Below, in pieces: positions 1-7,770 of a DNA stretch of 64,000 nt. Position 1 is the stretch's first letter, and the number at the start of each line of letters is the position of its first letter. Both the position numbers and the translations under genes were made by a program. The notes under the pieces were generated by a model. That model did no database searches and was not told the DNA's origin. It saw only the letters and a program-made list of their open reading frames with translations. Source of the stretch: JALZMG01 sp963844175 (GTDB lineage: Bacteria > Actinomycetota > Acidimicrobiia > Acidimicrobiales > Ilumatobacteraceae); NCBI GenBank assembly GCA_963844175.1, contig CAWJNE010000022.1, positions 186,001 to 250,000 on the forward strand. Direction: 5' to 3'.

Positions 1-70
1 CGGCACCGGCCGATTGCGGACCGGGAGGTCGCGGCGGCTGAGGGGGCTGCGGGAGCGCCATGGCGCGCAT
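1..70 (-). CDS. Possible N-terminus of a proline-rich protein, cut by window start
   Basis: Reading leftward from an ATG at 68-70 (or an in-frame ATG at 59-61), an open frame runs to the window edge. It encodes a short Pro/Gln/Arg-rich stretch beginning MALPQPPQPPRPPGP. This resembles the disordered N-terminus of a membrane or signalling protein, but nothing identifies a family. It is divergent from the acyl-CoA dehydrogenase at 248, with a tandem repeat lying between them. Only about 20 codons are visible, so this may be non-coding. Confidence 0.25.
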   Translation of the reverse strand, partial: MRAMALPQPPQPPRPPGPQSAGA

Positions 71-104
71 CAGGTTAGAGCGCCCGGGTGAGAGGTGGGT
101 GAGT

Positions 105-238
105 CCGATTCGCTCGCTCGCTCGCTCGGCCCGTCGCTCGGACGGCTGGCCCGGACGCTCGCTCACGGTTGCCGATTCGTTCGCTCGCTCTTTCGGCCCG
201 TCGCTCGGACGGCTGGCCCGGACGCTCGCTCACGTACT
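105..238. repeat. Two tandem 67-bp copies of the GCTCGCTC border element
   Basis: The block starting CCGATTCG at 105 recurs at 172. Both copies contain the run TCGCTCGGACGGCTGG and then CCCGGACGCTCGCTCAC, so the period is 67 bp. The second copy ends just before the ATG at 248. It belongs to the same degenerate GCTCGCTC/GAGCGAGC family found at many gene borders in this window. Confidence 0.8.
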
Positions 239-247
239 GTCGACCGC

Positions 248-1579
248 ATGGCATGGGACTTCAAGACCGACCCCGACTTCCAGGAGAAGCTCGACTGGAT
301 GGAGGGCTTCGTGCGGGACGAGATCATCCCGCTCGAGACCCTCGGCGAAGAGTGGCGGACGGCGGACGGCCGGCGCGCCTTCCAGCGCATCACCGACCCG
401 CTGAAGGACGAGGTCAAGCGCCAGGGTCTCTGGGCCGCCCACCTGCCGCCGGACATGGGTGGCCTCGGCTTCGGGCAGGTCAAGCTGGGCCTGATGCACG
501 AGATCCTCGGGCAGTGCATCTACGCCCCGAGCGTCTTCGGCAACCAGGCGCCGGACTCCGGCAACGCCGAGCTGATCGCCGTGGGCGGCACGCAGGACCA
601 GAAGGATCGGTGGATGCAGCCCCTGCTCGAAGGAAAGCTGCGCTCGTGCTTCTCGATGACCGAGCCGACGGCCGGCGCCGACCCCACGCTCCTGTCGACC
701 ACCGCCGTGCGTGACGGCGACGAGTGGGTGATCAACGGGCACAAGTGGTTCTCCTCGAACGCCTCGATCGCCGATTTCCTGATCGTGATGGCCCGCACGG
801 GTGATGCCGAGACCCACGCCTACCAGTCGTTCTCGATGTTCATCGTCCCGACGGACACGCCGGGCGTGAACATCCTGCGCGACGTGCCGACGATGGGGGA
901 GCCCGACCACCGCACCGGTGAGCCCGGCGGGCACGCCGAGATCCTGTACGAGGACGTGCGCATCCCGTTCGACCAGATCGTCGGGGGCGAGGCCGGCATC
1001 GGCCAGGGGTTCGCGCTGGCCCAGAAGCGGCTCGGGCCGGGCCGCATCCACCACGCCATGCGATGGCTCGGGCAGTCCAAGCGTGCGTTCGACCTGCTGT
1101 GCGAGCGGGCGCTGACCCGCTACACGCACGGGTCGATCCTCGCCGACAAGCAGATGATCCAGGACTGGATCGCCGAGAGCTACGCCGAGCGCCAGGCCGC
1201 CCGCCTGCTCACGCTGCATGCGGCGTGGACGATGGACGAGCTGCACGCCGCCGGCAAGCACTACAGCGACGCCCGGGTCGAAATCGGCGTGATCAAGTTC
1301 TGGGGCGCCAAGGTGCTCTACAACGTGATCGACCGAGCGATCCAGATCCACGGAAGCCTCGGCTACACGACCGACCTGCCGCTCGAGGGCATGTACCGAG
1401 CGGCCCGCGCCGCCCGGATCTACGACGGTCCCGACGAGGTGCACAAGGTCACCGTCGCCCGGCAGGTGCTCAAGCGCTACCGGGCCAGCGACCCGTCGAT
1501 CGAGCACGTGCCGACGCGGCGTGCCGCCGCCCTGGAGAAGTTCGCCGAGCAGCTCGACGGCCTCGCCCTCAGCCGCTGA
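248..1579 (+). CDS. Acyl-CoA dehydrogenase, ACAD10/11-like (443 aa)
   Basis: Flavoprotein predicted to introduce the alpha-beta double bond into an acyl-CoA. The fold is complete: an N-terminal helical domain; a middle beta domain with the FAD/substrate signature SCFSMTEPTAGADP (about residues 135-148) and WVINGHKWFSSNA; and a C-terminal helical domain with IQIHGSLGYTTDLPLE and ARIYDGPDEVHKVTVARQVL. The DGPDEVH motif near the C-terminus is typical of the ACAD10/11-like branch. The ATG at 248 was chosen because the upstream in-frame extension is translated repeat (Arg/Ser-rich) and the MAWDFKTDPDFQ start fits the family. The substrate cannot be told from sequence. It is convergent with the PEBP gene. 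Confidence 0.92.
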   Translation: MAWDFKTDPDFQEKLDWMEGFVRDEIIPLETLGEEWRTADGRRAFQRITDPLKDEVKRQGLWAAHLPPDMGGLGFGQVKLGLMHEILGQCIYAPSVFGNQAPDSGNAELIAVGGTQDQKDRWMQPLLEGKLRSCFSMTEPTAGADPTLLSTTAVRDGDEWVINGHKWFSSNASIADFLIVMARTGDAETHAYQSFSMFIVPTDTPGVNILRDVPTMGEPDHRTGEPGGHAEILYEDVRIPFDQIVGGEAGIGQGFALAQKRLGPGRIHHAMRWLGQSKRAFDLLCERALTRYTHGSILADKQMIQDWIAESYAERQAARLLTLHAAWTMDELHAAGKHYSDARVEIGVIKFWGAKVLYNVIDRAIQIHGSLGYTTDLPLEGMYRAARAARIYDGPDEVHKVTVARQVLKRYRASDPSIEHVPTRRAAALEKFAEQLDGLALSR

Positions 1580-1589
1580 CCGCACCTGA

Positions 1590-1612
1590 CGGTGCGGCGA
1601 AGCGCCGCACCG
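1590..1612. terminator. Bidirectional hairpin between convergent genes
   Basis: Perfect 10-bp stem CGGTGCGGCG / CGCCGCACCG with a 3-nt AAG loop, 11 bases after the acyl-CoA dehydrogenase stop. There is no T tract, as is common in GC-rich actinobacteria. It lies between convergent genes, so it could serve both strands. Confidence 0.6.
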
Positions 1613-1615
1613 TGT

Positions 1616-1682
1616 CGGACCAGGCCGACCTGACCAGCCATGCTCGCTGCGCCACGGGCCGAAGCGTCGGGACGCGACAACG
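1616..1682. repeat. Border element, degenerate copy
   Basis: The stretch contains GGCCGACCTGACCA, CATGCTCGCTGCG and CGAAGCGTCGGGAC. These are recognisably the second half of the element seen better preserved at 7675-7770 and 57041-57179. It sits between the two convergent genes, just before the stop of the PEBP-like gene. Confidence 0.5.
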
Positions 1683-1695
1683 ATCCCGGCCCGGC

Positions 1696-2379
1696 TCAGC
1701 CGGCGCGGGTGTAGCTGGCCGTCAGGTCGGCGTAGCCCAGGGCGGTCGAGTTGGCGAACGTCGCCAGGTCGTCGCCGGTGAAGGCGTCCGGCAGCTCGTT
1801 CTGCTGGCCGAGGGCGTACAGGGCGAACCGGTACGTGTGGGTCTCGCCCGCCGCTGGTGGGCAGGGGCCGTCCCAGCCGACGGCGCCGAAGTCGTTGACG
1901 CCCTCGAACGCGCCGGTGATGGTGGCGCCCTCGCCGACCTCGCCCGCCGTTGGCGCAATGCCGGCGACGGCCCAGTGGACGAAGCCTCCGGCGTCGTCGT
2001 CGGTCACCAGCAGCGCCAGCTCGATCGTGCCGGTCGGTGGCGCGGTCCAGGTGAGCACGGGCGAGGCGCCGATCCCGTCGCAGGTGAAGCGGGTGTCGAT
2101 CACGCCACCGGGAAAGCTGGGCGCCTGCAGACCGAACGTGCCGGGCAGGGTCGTCGACGTGCCGATCGCCGCCGAGGTGGGGATGGTCGACACCGACGCC
2201 CCGGCCTGACCGACGGCCTCGAGGGGGAGGCTCGGCAGCACCGGCGTGGTGGTCGTGGTGGTTGGTACGCCGGCGCGTTCGGAGGCCGTCGGCTGGCGCA
2301 GCTCACGGCCATCGCCCGAGTCACATGCGCCCAGCACGACCACGACGGCGAGCAGAGCGGCGGCAGACCGGGGGCGCAC
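1696..2379 (-). CDS. PEBP/YbhB-family (Raf-kinase-inhibitor-like) lipoprotein
   Basis: A 227-aa secreted protein. A signal peptide ends in lipobox LGAC (Cys19), so it is probably a lipoprotein. A Thr/Ser/Pro-rich linker (about 30-80) leads to a PEBP domain. Visible family marks are DTRFTCDG..ASPVLTW, the ligand-pocket segment LLVTDDDAGGFVHWAV, then DGPCPPAGE-like DGPCPPAAGETHTYRF. PEBP proteins bind small anionic ligands, and the bacterial YbhB/YbcL role is unsettled, so no reaction is assigned. It is divergent from the mycothiol conjugate amidase gene and shares a roughly 100-bp promoter region with it. Confidence 0.88.
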   Translation of the reverse strand: MRPRSAAALLAVVVVLGACDSGDGRELRQPTASERAGVPTTTTTTPVLPSLPLEAVGQAGASVSTIPTSAAIGTSTTLPGTFGLQAPSFPGGVIDTRFTCDGIGASPVLTWTAPPTGTIELALLVTDDDAGGFVHWAVAGIAPTAGEVGEGATITGAFEGVNDFGAVGWDGPCPPAAGETHTYRFALYALGQQNELPDAFTGDDLATFANSTALGYADLTASYTRAG

Positions 2380-2483
2380 GGGCGGGGAGCGTACGGGAGC
2401 CCGCGGCGCGTTCCGTGGCGCGCTCGAGGTGGAAACCCGCCCCGGATCCTCGCCGCAACCGGATCGCCCGTAGCCTGGCCCGG

Positions 2484-3407
2484 GTGCATTCGCCCGCCGA
2501 TCGCCTTGCCATCGTCAGCGTCCACGCCCACCCGGACGACGAGGCGTCGAAGGGCGCGCCGACGGTCGCCCGCTACCACGCCGAAGGGGCCTACACCGTG
2601 CTCGTGTGCTGCACGGGCGGCGAGGAGGGCGACCTGCAGAATCCGTCGCTGCGCCAACCCGGCCAGCCCTTCCACGGGCTGACGCCGGAGCAGGAGAAGG
2701 AGAAGGTCGCCGAGCTGCGTCCGGCGGAACTGGCCGCATCGGCCGAGGCGATCGGATTCGACGAGGTCGTGATGCTCGGCTACCGCGACTCCGGCATGGC
2801 CGACTCGCCGCCCAACGAGCACCCCGAGTCCTTCCACCAGGCGGACCTGGATGAGGCGGTGGGCCGGCTCGTCGCCGTGCTCCGGCGGGTGCAACCGCAG
2901 GTCGTGCTGACCTACGGCGACGATCAGCGTGGCTACCCGCACCCGGACCACCTGCGTGTGCACGACATCTCCGTGCTCGCCTTCGAACGGGCCGGTGACC
3001 CGGACTGGTACCCCGAGCTCGGCGCGCCGTTCCAGCCGTCGAAGCTGTACTACTCGACGTGGTCGAGGCGGCGATTGGTCGCCACACACGAGGCGCTGCT
3101 GGCCCGGGACGGCAAGTCGCCCTTCGAGGAGTCGTGGTTCGATCGGCCGGACAACGACGGGCGGATCACGACGCGCATCGATGTCGGTGACTACCAGCAC
3201 GCCCGGTCGGCGGCCCTGCGGGCCCACGCCACCCAGGTCGACCCGAACGAGGGGTGGTGGTTCGCCCTGGCCGACGACGAGCTGCGCGAGGTCTATCCGT
3301 GGGAGGACTGGATCCTCGCTCGTTCGTTGGCCGGTCCGATCCCGACCAGCGACGGCGAGGCGGACCTGTTCGAGGGCGTGCGCACGTCCGTCGACACCCA
3401 GGCGTGA
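2484..3407 (+). CDS. mca: Mycothiol S-conjugate amidase, PIG-L family
   Basis: A 307-aa zinc hydrolase of the LmbE/PIG-L family. It shows the N-terminal zinc motif AHPDDEASKGA (His-Pro-Asp-Asp-Glu, residues about 13-17) and the distal HPDHLRVHD. Length, CTGGEEGDLQNP and the C-terminal WEDWILARS favour Mca over MshB. Mca cleaves mycothiol-conjugated electrophiles to a mercapturate and GlcN-inositol in the cytoplasm, which implies that the host makes mycothiol. The GTG at 2484 is chosen; longer in-frame starts overlap the divergent PEBP gene and give a low-complexity Arg-rich extension. Confidence 0.9.
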   Translation: MHSPADRLAIVSVHAHPDDEASKGAPTVARYHAEGAYTVLVCCTGGEEGDLQNPSLRQPGQPFHGLTPEQEKEKVAELRPAELAASAEAIGFDEVVMLGYRDSGMADSPPNEHPESFHQADLDEAVGRLVAVLRRVQPQVVLTYGDDQRGYPHPDHLRVHDISVLAFERAGDPDWYPELGAPFQPSKLYYSTWSRRRLVATHEALLARDGKSPFEESWFDRPDNDGRITTRIDVGDYQHARSAALRAHATQVDPNEGWWFALADDELREVYPWEDWILARSLAGPIPTSDGEADLFEGVRTSVDTQA

Positions 3408-3477
3408 GCAGCGTGAGCGAGCGTCCGGGGCGGTGGCACCCGCTGCGGCTCGAGTGTGCGAGCGAACGGGCAGGGCG
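3405..3477. repeat. Border element upstream of small SCP2-like gene
   Basis: Single copy with GTGAGCGAGCGTCCGGGG at its left end and GTGCGAGCGAACGG at its right end. These are the same two ends as the tandem arrays at 32320 and 48083. The next gene starts immediately after it, with a GTG codon that reads like a continuation of the element. Confidence 0.65.
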
Positions 3478-3714
3478 GTGAGCGTCCAGTACCGGATCAT
3501 CGTCGGCAAGAAGGACGAGCGGGTCGAGGGTCCGGACGACGCCGACGTCGTCATCAGTGTTCCGCTCATCGCGGTGCAGGACGCCGGCTTCGATCCGGCC
3601 GTCGCGTTCATGCAGGGCCGGTTGAAGTCGGCGGGATCGACGGGCGAGTTGTTCCGACTGCTGCGCAGCGGCGAGGCGGCGAACGCGCTCAGCGCGCTCG
3701 CATCGCGTCCCTGA
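3478..3714 (+). CDS. Small SCP2-like (sterol carrier) domain protein, 78 aa
   Basis: The C-terminal part AFMQGRLKSAGSTGELFRLL matches the SCP2 fold's GKLK-type motif, and the preceding DADVVISVPLIAV looks like the domain's strand that bears polar/charged turns. At 78 aa it is shorter than a full SCP2 domain (about 100 aa). A lipid- or acyl-CoA-binding role is therefore an inference. The GTG start is directly downstream of a border repeat. The last 26 bases overlap, tail to tail, the end of the YdjC-like gene on the other strand. Confidence 0.65.
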   Translation: MSVQYRIIVGKKDERVEGPDDADVVISVPLIAVQDAGFDPAVAFMQGRLKSAGSTGELFRLLRSGEAANALSALASRP

Positions 3715-4552
3715 GCTCGGCGTAGCCGATCAGCACAGCGCCGGCCTCGGCGATCAGGCGCGGCAGCTCCGGGTCGTCGACCACGAGCGCCAGGTCGTCC
3801 ACCCAGCCTGCCGCCGCCGCCGGCGCCAGCTCGCGCACCTCTGGCGTGTCGATCGCCGGCTGGACATGGATCTCCGTCACACCGGGAGCGAGCTGGCGGA
3901 TCGCCGAGTGCACGCGGTCGCGGCTGCCGGCCCGCCAGTCGTGGTCGAAGTGGTCCGGGAACACCACGCCCTCCTCGGCCGCCAGCTTGCGGAACGGGAA
4001 GCCGGCCTGCTCGGCGGTGATCGACGACGGGAGACGGATCGGGAGGGCGAATTCGACGGCCATGTCGAGATACACGTCGAAGAACTCGGGTCGCAGCGTG
4101 ATCGCGCTGAGGTGCGGCGCCAGGTGGGTCACGTCGATGCCCCAGGCCAGCGCCCGCTCGATCTGGGCGCGCACCTCCCGGCGCACCTCCTCGGGGTCGG
4201 CGTGCTCCCAGAGGTCGTCGATGGAGCGGGGGAAGCCACCGTCACCGTCGAGCAGCGACGGGGAGTGGGTGATCGGACCCCACCGGTAGCTGGGGTGCTC
4301 GGCGTTCAGCGTGACATGCACGCCGATGTCGTCACCGGGCTCGTAGGCGGCCGCGGCGTGACGCGCCCATGGGGCCGGAACCATCAGCGACGCACATGTG
4401 GCCGCCCCCTCGCGCATCGCCCGGCGGACCCCGACGTTGGCGGCGTGGCAGAGCCCGAGGTCGTCGCACGAGATGATCACCAGGCGCGTGCTCGGGTCGT
4501 GGCCGAGTCGTTCGGCGAGGGACAGCCCGGTGTCCGCAGCGGGGTCGGCCAC
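3689..4552 (-). CDS. YdjC/ChbG-family carbohydrate deacetylase-like protein
   Basis: A 287-aa protein. The N-terminal metal motif IISCDDLGLCHAAN carries the paired Asp, followed by GVHVTLNAEH and a distal EIHVQPAID (family ExxxHPG-like). ChbG-type enzymes remove acetyl groups from N-acetylated sugars; HpnK relatives act in hopanoid pathways. The usual H-x-D-x-H-x-H segment reads THLAPHLSAI here, so one metal/catalytic position differs from the type members and the substrate may differ. It is followed 9 bp downstream on the opposite side by the nuclease gene in the same orientation; no pathway is suggested by neighbours. Confidence 0.8.
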   Translation of the reverse strand: MADPAADTGLSLAERLGHDPSTRLVIISCDDLGLCHAANVGVRRAMREGAATCASLMVPAPWARHAAAAYEPGDDIGVHVTLNAEHPSYRWGPITHSPSLLDGDGGFPRSIDDLWEHADPEEVRREVRAQIERALAWGIDVTHLAPHLSAITLRPEFFDVYLDMAVEFALPIRLPSSITAEQAGFPFRKLAAEEGVVFPDHFDHDWRAGSRDRVHSAIRQLAPGVTEIHVQPAIDTPEVRELAPAAAAGWVDDLALVVDDPELPRLIAEAGAVLIGYAELRDAMRAR

Positions 4553-4561
4553 GACGAGACG

Positions 4562-5071
4562 CTATCCGTCGCACCCGCCCCACAGGCCGAGCCCTTCGGC
4601 CTCGGCGGCCGTGGCCGCGGCGACGAGGCGCGTCGCGTAGGCACCGTTCGGGGCGATGATCAGCGGGCGGGCGTAGCCCTGGCGGACGATCGCCTCGTTG
4701 ACCAGCGAGCCACCCGTGACCTCGCCGGCGTCGAGGACGAAGACGTAGGCCAGCAGGCGGCCGTAGTCGTCACGCCCGACCACGTCCCGCTCGAGACGGA
4801 CGCGGGACCCGTCGGTCAGCAGGTCCGCGGTGAAGGCGCTGGACTCGCGGCCGAAGCACTCGGGCGGCGCGCCGTCGGCGAGGAACACCTCGGGCGTGTC
4901 GATCCCGAGCAGTCGGACGCGCTCCTCGTGCCCGGCGATCTCGATGTCGACGGTGTCCCCGTCGATGACGTGGACCACCCTCCCCACGTCGGCCGGGGTG
5001 GCGGGCGCCCGGTCGCAGGCAGTGGTGGTGAGGAGCCCGCCGGCTAGTGCGATCGCCGTGACCACCCGCAT
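4562..5071 (-). CDS. Thermonuclease (staphylococcal-nuclease-like) lipoprotein
   Basis: A 169-aa exported nuclease. The signal peptide has Cys19 after TTTA (lipobox-like TTAC). The SNase domain follows: VIDGDTVDIEI, then RLLGIDTPEVF (catalytic Arg and Asp/Glu), then DDYGRLLAYVFV with the second Arg. These SN-like enzymes hydrolyse DNA and RNA with calcium. Surface anchoring suggests nutrient scavenging or DNA processing outside the membrane. The gene runs in the same direction as the YdjC gene, 10 bp apart, and could be co-transcribed with it. Confidence 0.88.
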   Translation of the reverse strand: MRVVTAIALAGGLLTTTACDRAPATPADVGRVVHVIDGDTVDIEIAGHEERVRLLGIDTPEVFLADGAPPECFGRESSAFTADLLTDGSRVRLERDVVGRDDYGRLLAYVFVLDAGEVTGGSLVNEAIVRQGYARPLIIAPNGAYATRLVAAATAAEAEGLGLWGGCDG

Positions 5072-5161
5072 CGACCGCCAGTGAAGCGGATGCCGGCGCG
5101 GCGACCATGGCGGCGGTCGGAGCGGACCCGAACCGGCCGGTGCCGACGGCCAGATCCGTGC

Positions 5162-6346
5162 CTAGATGCGTTCGATGATCGTCCCGGTGCCGAGGCCGCC
5201 ACCGCAGCACATCGACACGAGGGCGTACCGACCCTCGACCCGCTCCAGCTCGTTGAGCGCCTTGGTCATGAGGAACGCGCCGGTGGCGCCCAGCGGGTGG
5301 CCGAGGGCGATGGCGCCGCCGTTGGGGTTGGTCTTGGCCAGGTCGGCGCCCGTCTCCCGGGCCCACGCCAGCACCACCGACGCGAACGCCTCGTTGATCT
5401 CGAACACGTCGATGTCGTCGATCGACAGCCCCGTCCGCTTGAGCAGGTGCTCGGTGGCGTCGATCGGTCCGGTCAGCATCAGGACCGGGTCGACCCCGAC
5501 GAGGCACGTGTCGACGATGCGGGCCCGGGCCCGCAGGCCGAGCTCCTCGGCCCGGCCCGCCGTCGCCAGCAGCACGGCGGCGGCCCCGTCGGAGATCTGC
5601 GAGGAGTTCCCGGCGGTGTGCACCCCGTCCTCGCGGGCCACGGGCTTGAGCGTGGCCAGCTTCTCGAGCGACGTCTCGCGCAGGCCCTCGTCGCGATCGA
5701 CCGTGTGGGTCGAGCCGGTCGGGGCGCCCTCCTCGTCGACGTCCGGCGCCTCGACGGCGATCCACTGGCCGTCGTAGCGACCCTCCGCCCACGCAGTGGC
5801 CGCCCGCTGCTGGGACGCCAGCCCGAAGGCGTCGGTGTCCTCGCGGGTGATCGACCACTTCTCGGCGATCCGCTCGGCGCCCTCGAACTGGGAGGTCATC
5901 TCGTAGCGGCCGAAGTACGTCTTCGGGATCGGGATGCCCAGGCCGAGCTTCTTCGAGGAGTTGATGCCGATCGGGATCCGGCTCATCACCTCCACACCGC
6001 AGGCCAGCGCGACGTCGACGACGCCGGCCCCGACCAGCGACGAGGCAAGGTTCGTCGCCTGCTGGCTGGAGCCGCACTGCGTGTCGATGGTCGTCGCCGC
6101 CGTGGACATCGGCAGGCCCGCGGCGAGCCAGGCGGTGCGCGTGACGTTGAAGCTCTGCTCGCCGACCTGGCTGACGCACCCGCCGACGACCTGACCGACG
6201 TCGCTCGGGTCGATGCCCGTGCGCTCGACGATCCCCGCCTGGGCGATGCCGAGCAGCTCGGCCGGGTGGACGCTGGACAGGCCGCCGTTGCGGCGACCGA
6301 TCGGGGTCCGCACCGCATCGATGATCACGACGTCTTCGGAAGGCAT
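5162..6346 (-). CDS. Acetyl-CoA acetyltransferase / 3-ketoacyl-CoA thiolase
   Basis: A 394-aa complete thiolase. The nucleophile is Cys91 in DTQCGSSQQA. The distal catalytic His lies in GGAIALGHPLGATGA and the second Cys in MCCGGGLGTGT. NEAFASV is the family NEAF motif. It performs thiolytic cleavage of 3-ketoacyl-CoA or the reverse condensation. The DTQCGSSQQA signature and length resemble the steroid/long-chain FadA5-like branch, but substrate assignment is inference. An 18-bp element shared with an acyl-CoA dehydrogenase promoter lies about 95-112 bp upstream. Confidence 0.93.
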   Translation of the reverse strand: MPSEDVVIIDAVRTPIGRRNGGLSSVHPAELLGIAQAGIVERTGIDPSDVGQVVGGCVSQVGEQSFNVTRTAWLAAGLPMSTAATTIDTQCGSSQQATNLASSLVGAGVVDVALACGVEVMSRIPIGINSSKKLGLGIPIPKTYFGRYEMTSQFEGAERIAEKWSITREDTDAFGLASQQRAATAWAEGRYDGQWIAVEAPDVDEEGAPTGSTHTVDRDEGLRETSLEKLATLKPVAREDGVHTAGNSSQISDGAAAVLLATAGRAEELGLRARARIVDTCLVGVDPVLMLTGPIDATEHLLKRTGLSIDDIDVFEINEAFASVVLAWARETGADLAKTNPNGGAIALGHPLGATGAFLMTKALNELERVEGRYALVSMCCGGGLGTGTIIERI

Positions 6347-6423
6347 GGCTCGGAGCCTACGGATCGGAACGAGCCGCGGCCCAGGCCGCTGCCCGGCCCG
6401 CCCAGCGGTTCTCCTGAGGATCT

Positions 6424-6458
6424 GGGGTCATGTTTGACCCCTGAAAACGCTTGAGAAC
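6424..6458. promoter_or_regulatory. Palindrome plus 18-bp element shared with 33573-33590
   Basis: GGGGTCA-TGTT-TGACCCC (6424-6441) is a perfect inverted repeat. It is followed at 6441-6458 by CTGAAAACGCTTGAGAAC, which occurs identically at 33573-33590 just before an acyl-CoA dehydrogenase. The site lies between the thiolase start and the rhodanese stop. It may be a regulator site for the thiolase (inference), or in part a terminator for the rhodanese gene. Confidence 0.4.
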
Positions 6459-6470
6459 CGGTCTGTCGGG

Positions 6471-6848
6471 TCAGGTGGGGTGGTGGCGGGAGGCGGACCA
6501 GGCGCGGTAGCCGCCGACGAGGTCGGTGGCGTCGGCGAGTCCGAGGTCGATGAGCGTGGCCGCGGCCAGGCTCGAGGCGTAGCCCTCGTTGCACACGAGG
6601 ATCACCCGGCGGGCGGCGGCGGCCTCGGGCAGGCTCGCCGGGCTCGTCGGGTCGAGGCGCCACTCCAGCACGATGCGGTCGACCACGGCGGCACCCGGCA
6701 GCTCGCCCTCGTCGCGTCGGTTGACCTCGGGACGGATGTCGACGACGAGGGCCCCGGCCGCCACCTCGGCGTCGAGATCGTCGACCTCGACCCGGCGCAG
6801 GCGCTGGCGGGCGACCTCGAGCAGCTGGTCGATGTGTGGCGTCGTCAC
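6471..6848 (-). CDS. Rhodanese-domain protein, 125 aa
   Basis: Single rhodanese domain. LVVDIRPEVNRRDEGELPGA is the N-terminal CH2A-like region, and the active loop VCNEGYASS carries the probable persulfide Cys86. The loop is longer than the classical six residues, as in many single-domain actinobacterial forms. It is a cytoplasmic sulfur-carrier or sulfurtransferase; the acceptor is unknown. It is divergent from nudC (64 bp between starts), with the thiolase downstream in the same direction. Confidence 0.85.
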   Translation of the reverse strand: MTTPHIDQLLEVARQRLRRVEVDDLDAEVAAGALVVDIRPEVNRRDEGELPGAAVVDRIVLEWRLDPTSPASLPEAAAARRVILVCNEGYASSLAAATLIDLGLADATDLVGGYRAWSASRHHPT

Positions 6849-6912
6849 ACCGCGAGCCTGCCAGGCCGGGCCGGGCCGGAGCCGATCGGGCCCGGTCTGC
6901 TACGAACCTGGC

Positions 6913-7671
6913 GTGACCCCCGACGGCACGACCGAGGCCCGCTACGTCCACGTCATCGGGGCCACGGTCTGGCTGGCCGACGAACCGGCGGACGCCTCGT
7001 GGACACTGCATGCGGTCGGCGTGCTGAACGGCGCGGCGTGGCACGCCGTCGACGTCCCCGCCGACGCCGATCCCAGCGACGGTGCCGCGATCGATCTCTA
7101 CGCCTTCCACGGTCGGGCCGGGGAAGGCGAATGGCTGGCCGCCGGACGGGCCGTGCAGCTCGTCGAGTGGGGTCGCACCCATCGCTTCTGCGGGCGCTGC
7201 GCCACGCCGACGGAGCCGGCGACCGGTCACCGGGCGCTGGGGTGCCCGTCGTGCGGGCTGATGGCGTTCCCCCGCCTCGCCCCAGCCATGATCACGCTCG
7301 TCACCCGTGGTGACGACGGCCCCGAGCAGGAGGCGCTGCTGGCGCGCGGCGTGCAGTGGCGCATCCCGATGTACTCGTGCCTGGCCGGATTCGTCGAGCC
7401 CGGCGAGTCGCTCGAGGGCGCCGTCGTGCGCGAGGTGCGCGAGGAGGTGGGGCTGACCGTCGGCGACGTGCGGTACCGGGGCAGCCAACCCTGGCCGTTC
7501 CCGCACAGCCTGATGATCGGCTTCCGCGCCCGCTACGAGTCGGGCGAGCTGGAGCTCGACGCCACCGAGATCGCCGACGCCGCGTGGTACCGGCGAGACA
7601 CGCTGCCGCAGATCCCGCCCGGCATCTCGATCGCCCGCACGTTGATCGACGAATGGGTCTCCGAAGGCTGA
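6913..7671 (+). CDS. nudC: NAD(+) diphosphatase / decapping NudC
   Basis: A 252-aa Nudix hydrolase with the NudC architecture. A zinc ribbon FCGRC...CPSCG (about residues 92-115) precedes the Nudix box GFVEPGESLEGAVVREVREE (about 159-178). The diagnostic SQPWPFPHSLM follows. NudC cleaves NADH/NAD to NMNH/NMN plus AMP and removes NAD caps from RNA. The GTG at 6913 is chosen because upstream in-frame sequence is antisense to the rhodanese gene and compositionally wrong. The gene ends 4 bp before a border element that separates it from the convergent peptidase gene. Confidence 0.93.
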   Translation: MTPDGTTEARYVHVIGATVWLADEPADASWTLHAVGVLNGAAWHAVDVPADADPSDGAAIDLYAFHGRAGEGEWLAAGRAVQLVEWGRTHRFCGRCATPTEPATGHRALGCPSCGLMAFPRLAPAMITLVTRGDDGPEQEALLARGVQWRIPMYSCLAGFVEPGESLEGAVVREVREEVGLTVGDVRYRGSQPWPFPHSLMIGFRARYESGELELDATEIADAAWYRRDTLPQIPPGISIARTLIDEWVSEG

Positions 7672-7674
7672 ATC

Positions 7675-7770
7675 GATGGCCTCGCTCACTCGACGACTCG
7701 CTCGCGCGGCTCGGTCGGGCACGGCCGACCTGACCAAGCGTGCTCGTTGCGGTGCGGACGCTCGGGGGAC
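7675..7770. repeat. Border element between convergent nudC and peptidase
   Basis: A good example of the type-2 border element. It begins GATGGCCTCGCTCACTCG, has an internal CGGCCGACCTGACC, and ends GCTCGTTGCGG...GGACGCTCGGGGGAC. Its last base is the first base of the peptidase stop codon (read on the minus strand), so the element exactly fills the gap between the two stop codons. Confidence 0.7.
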
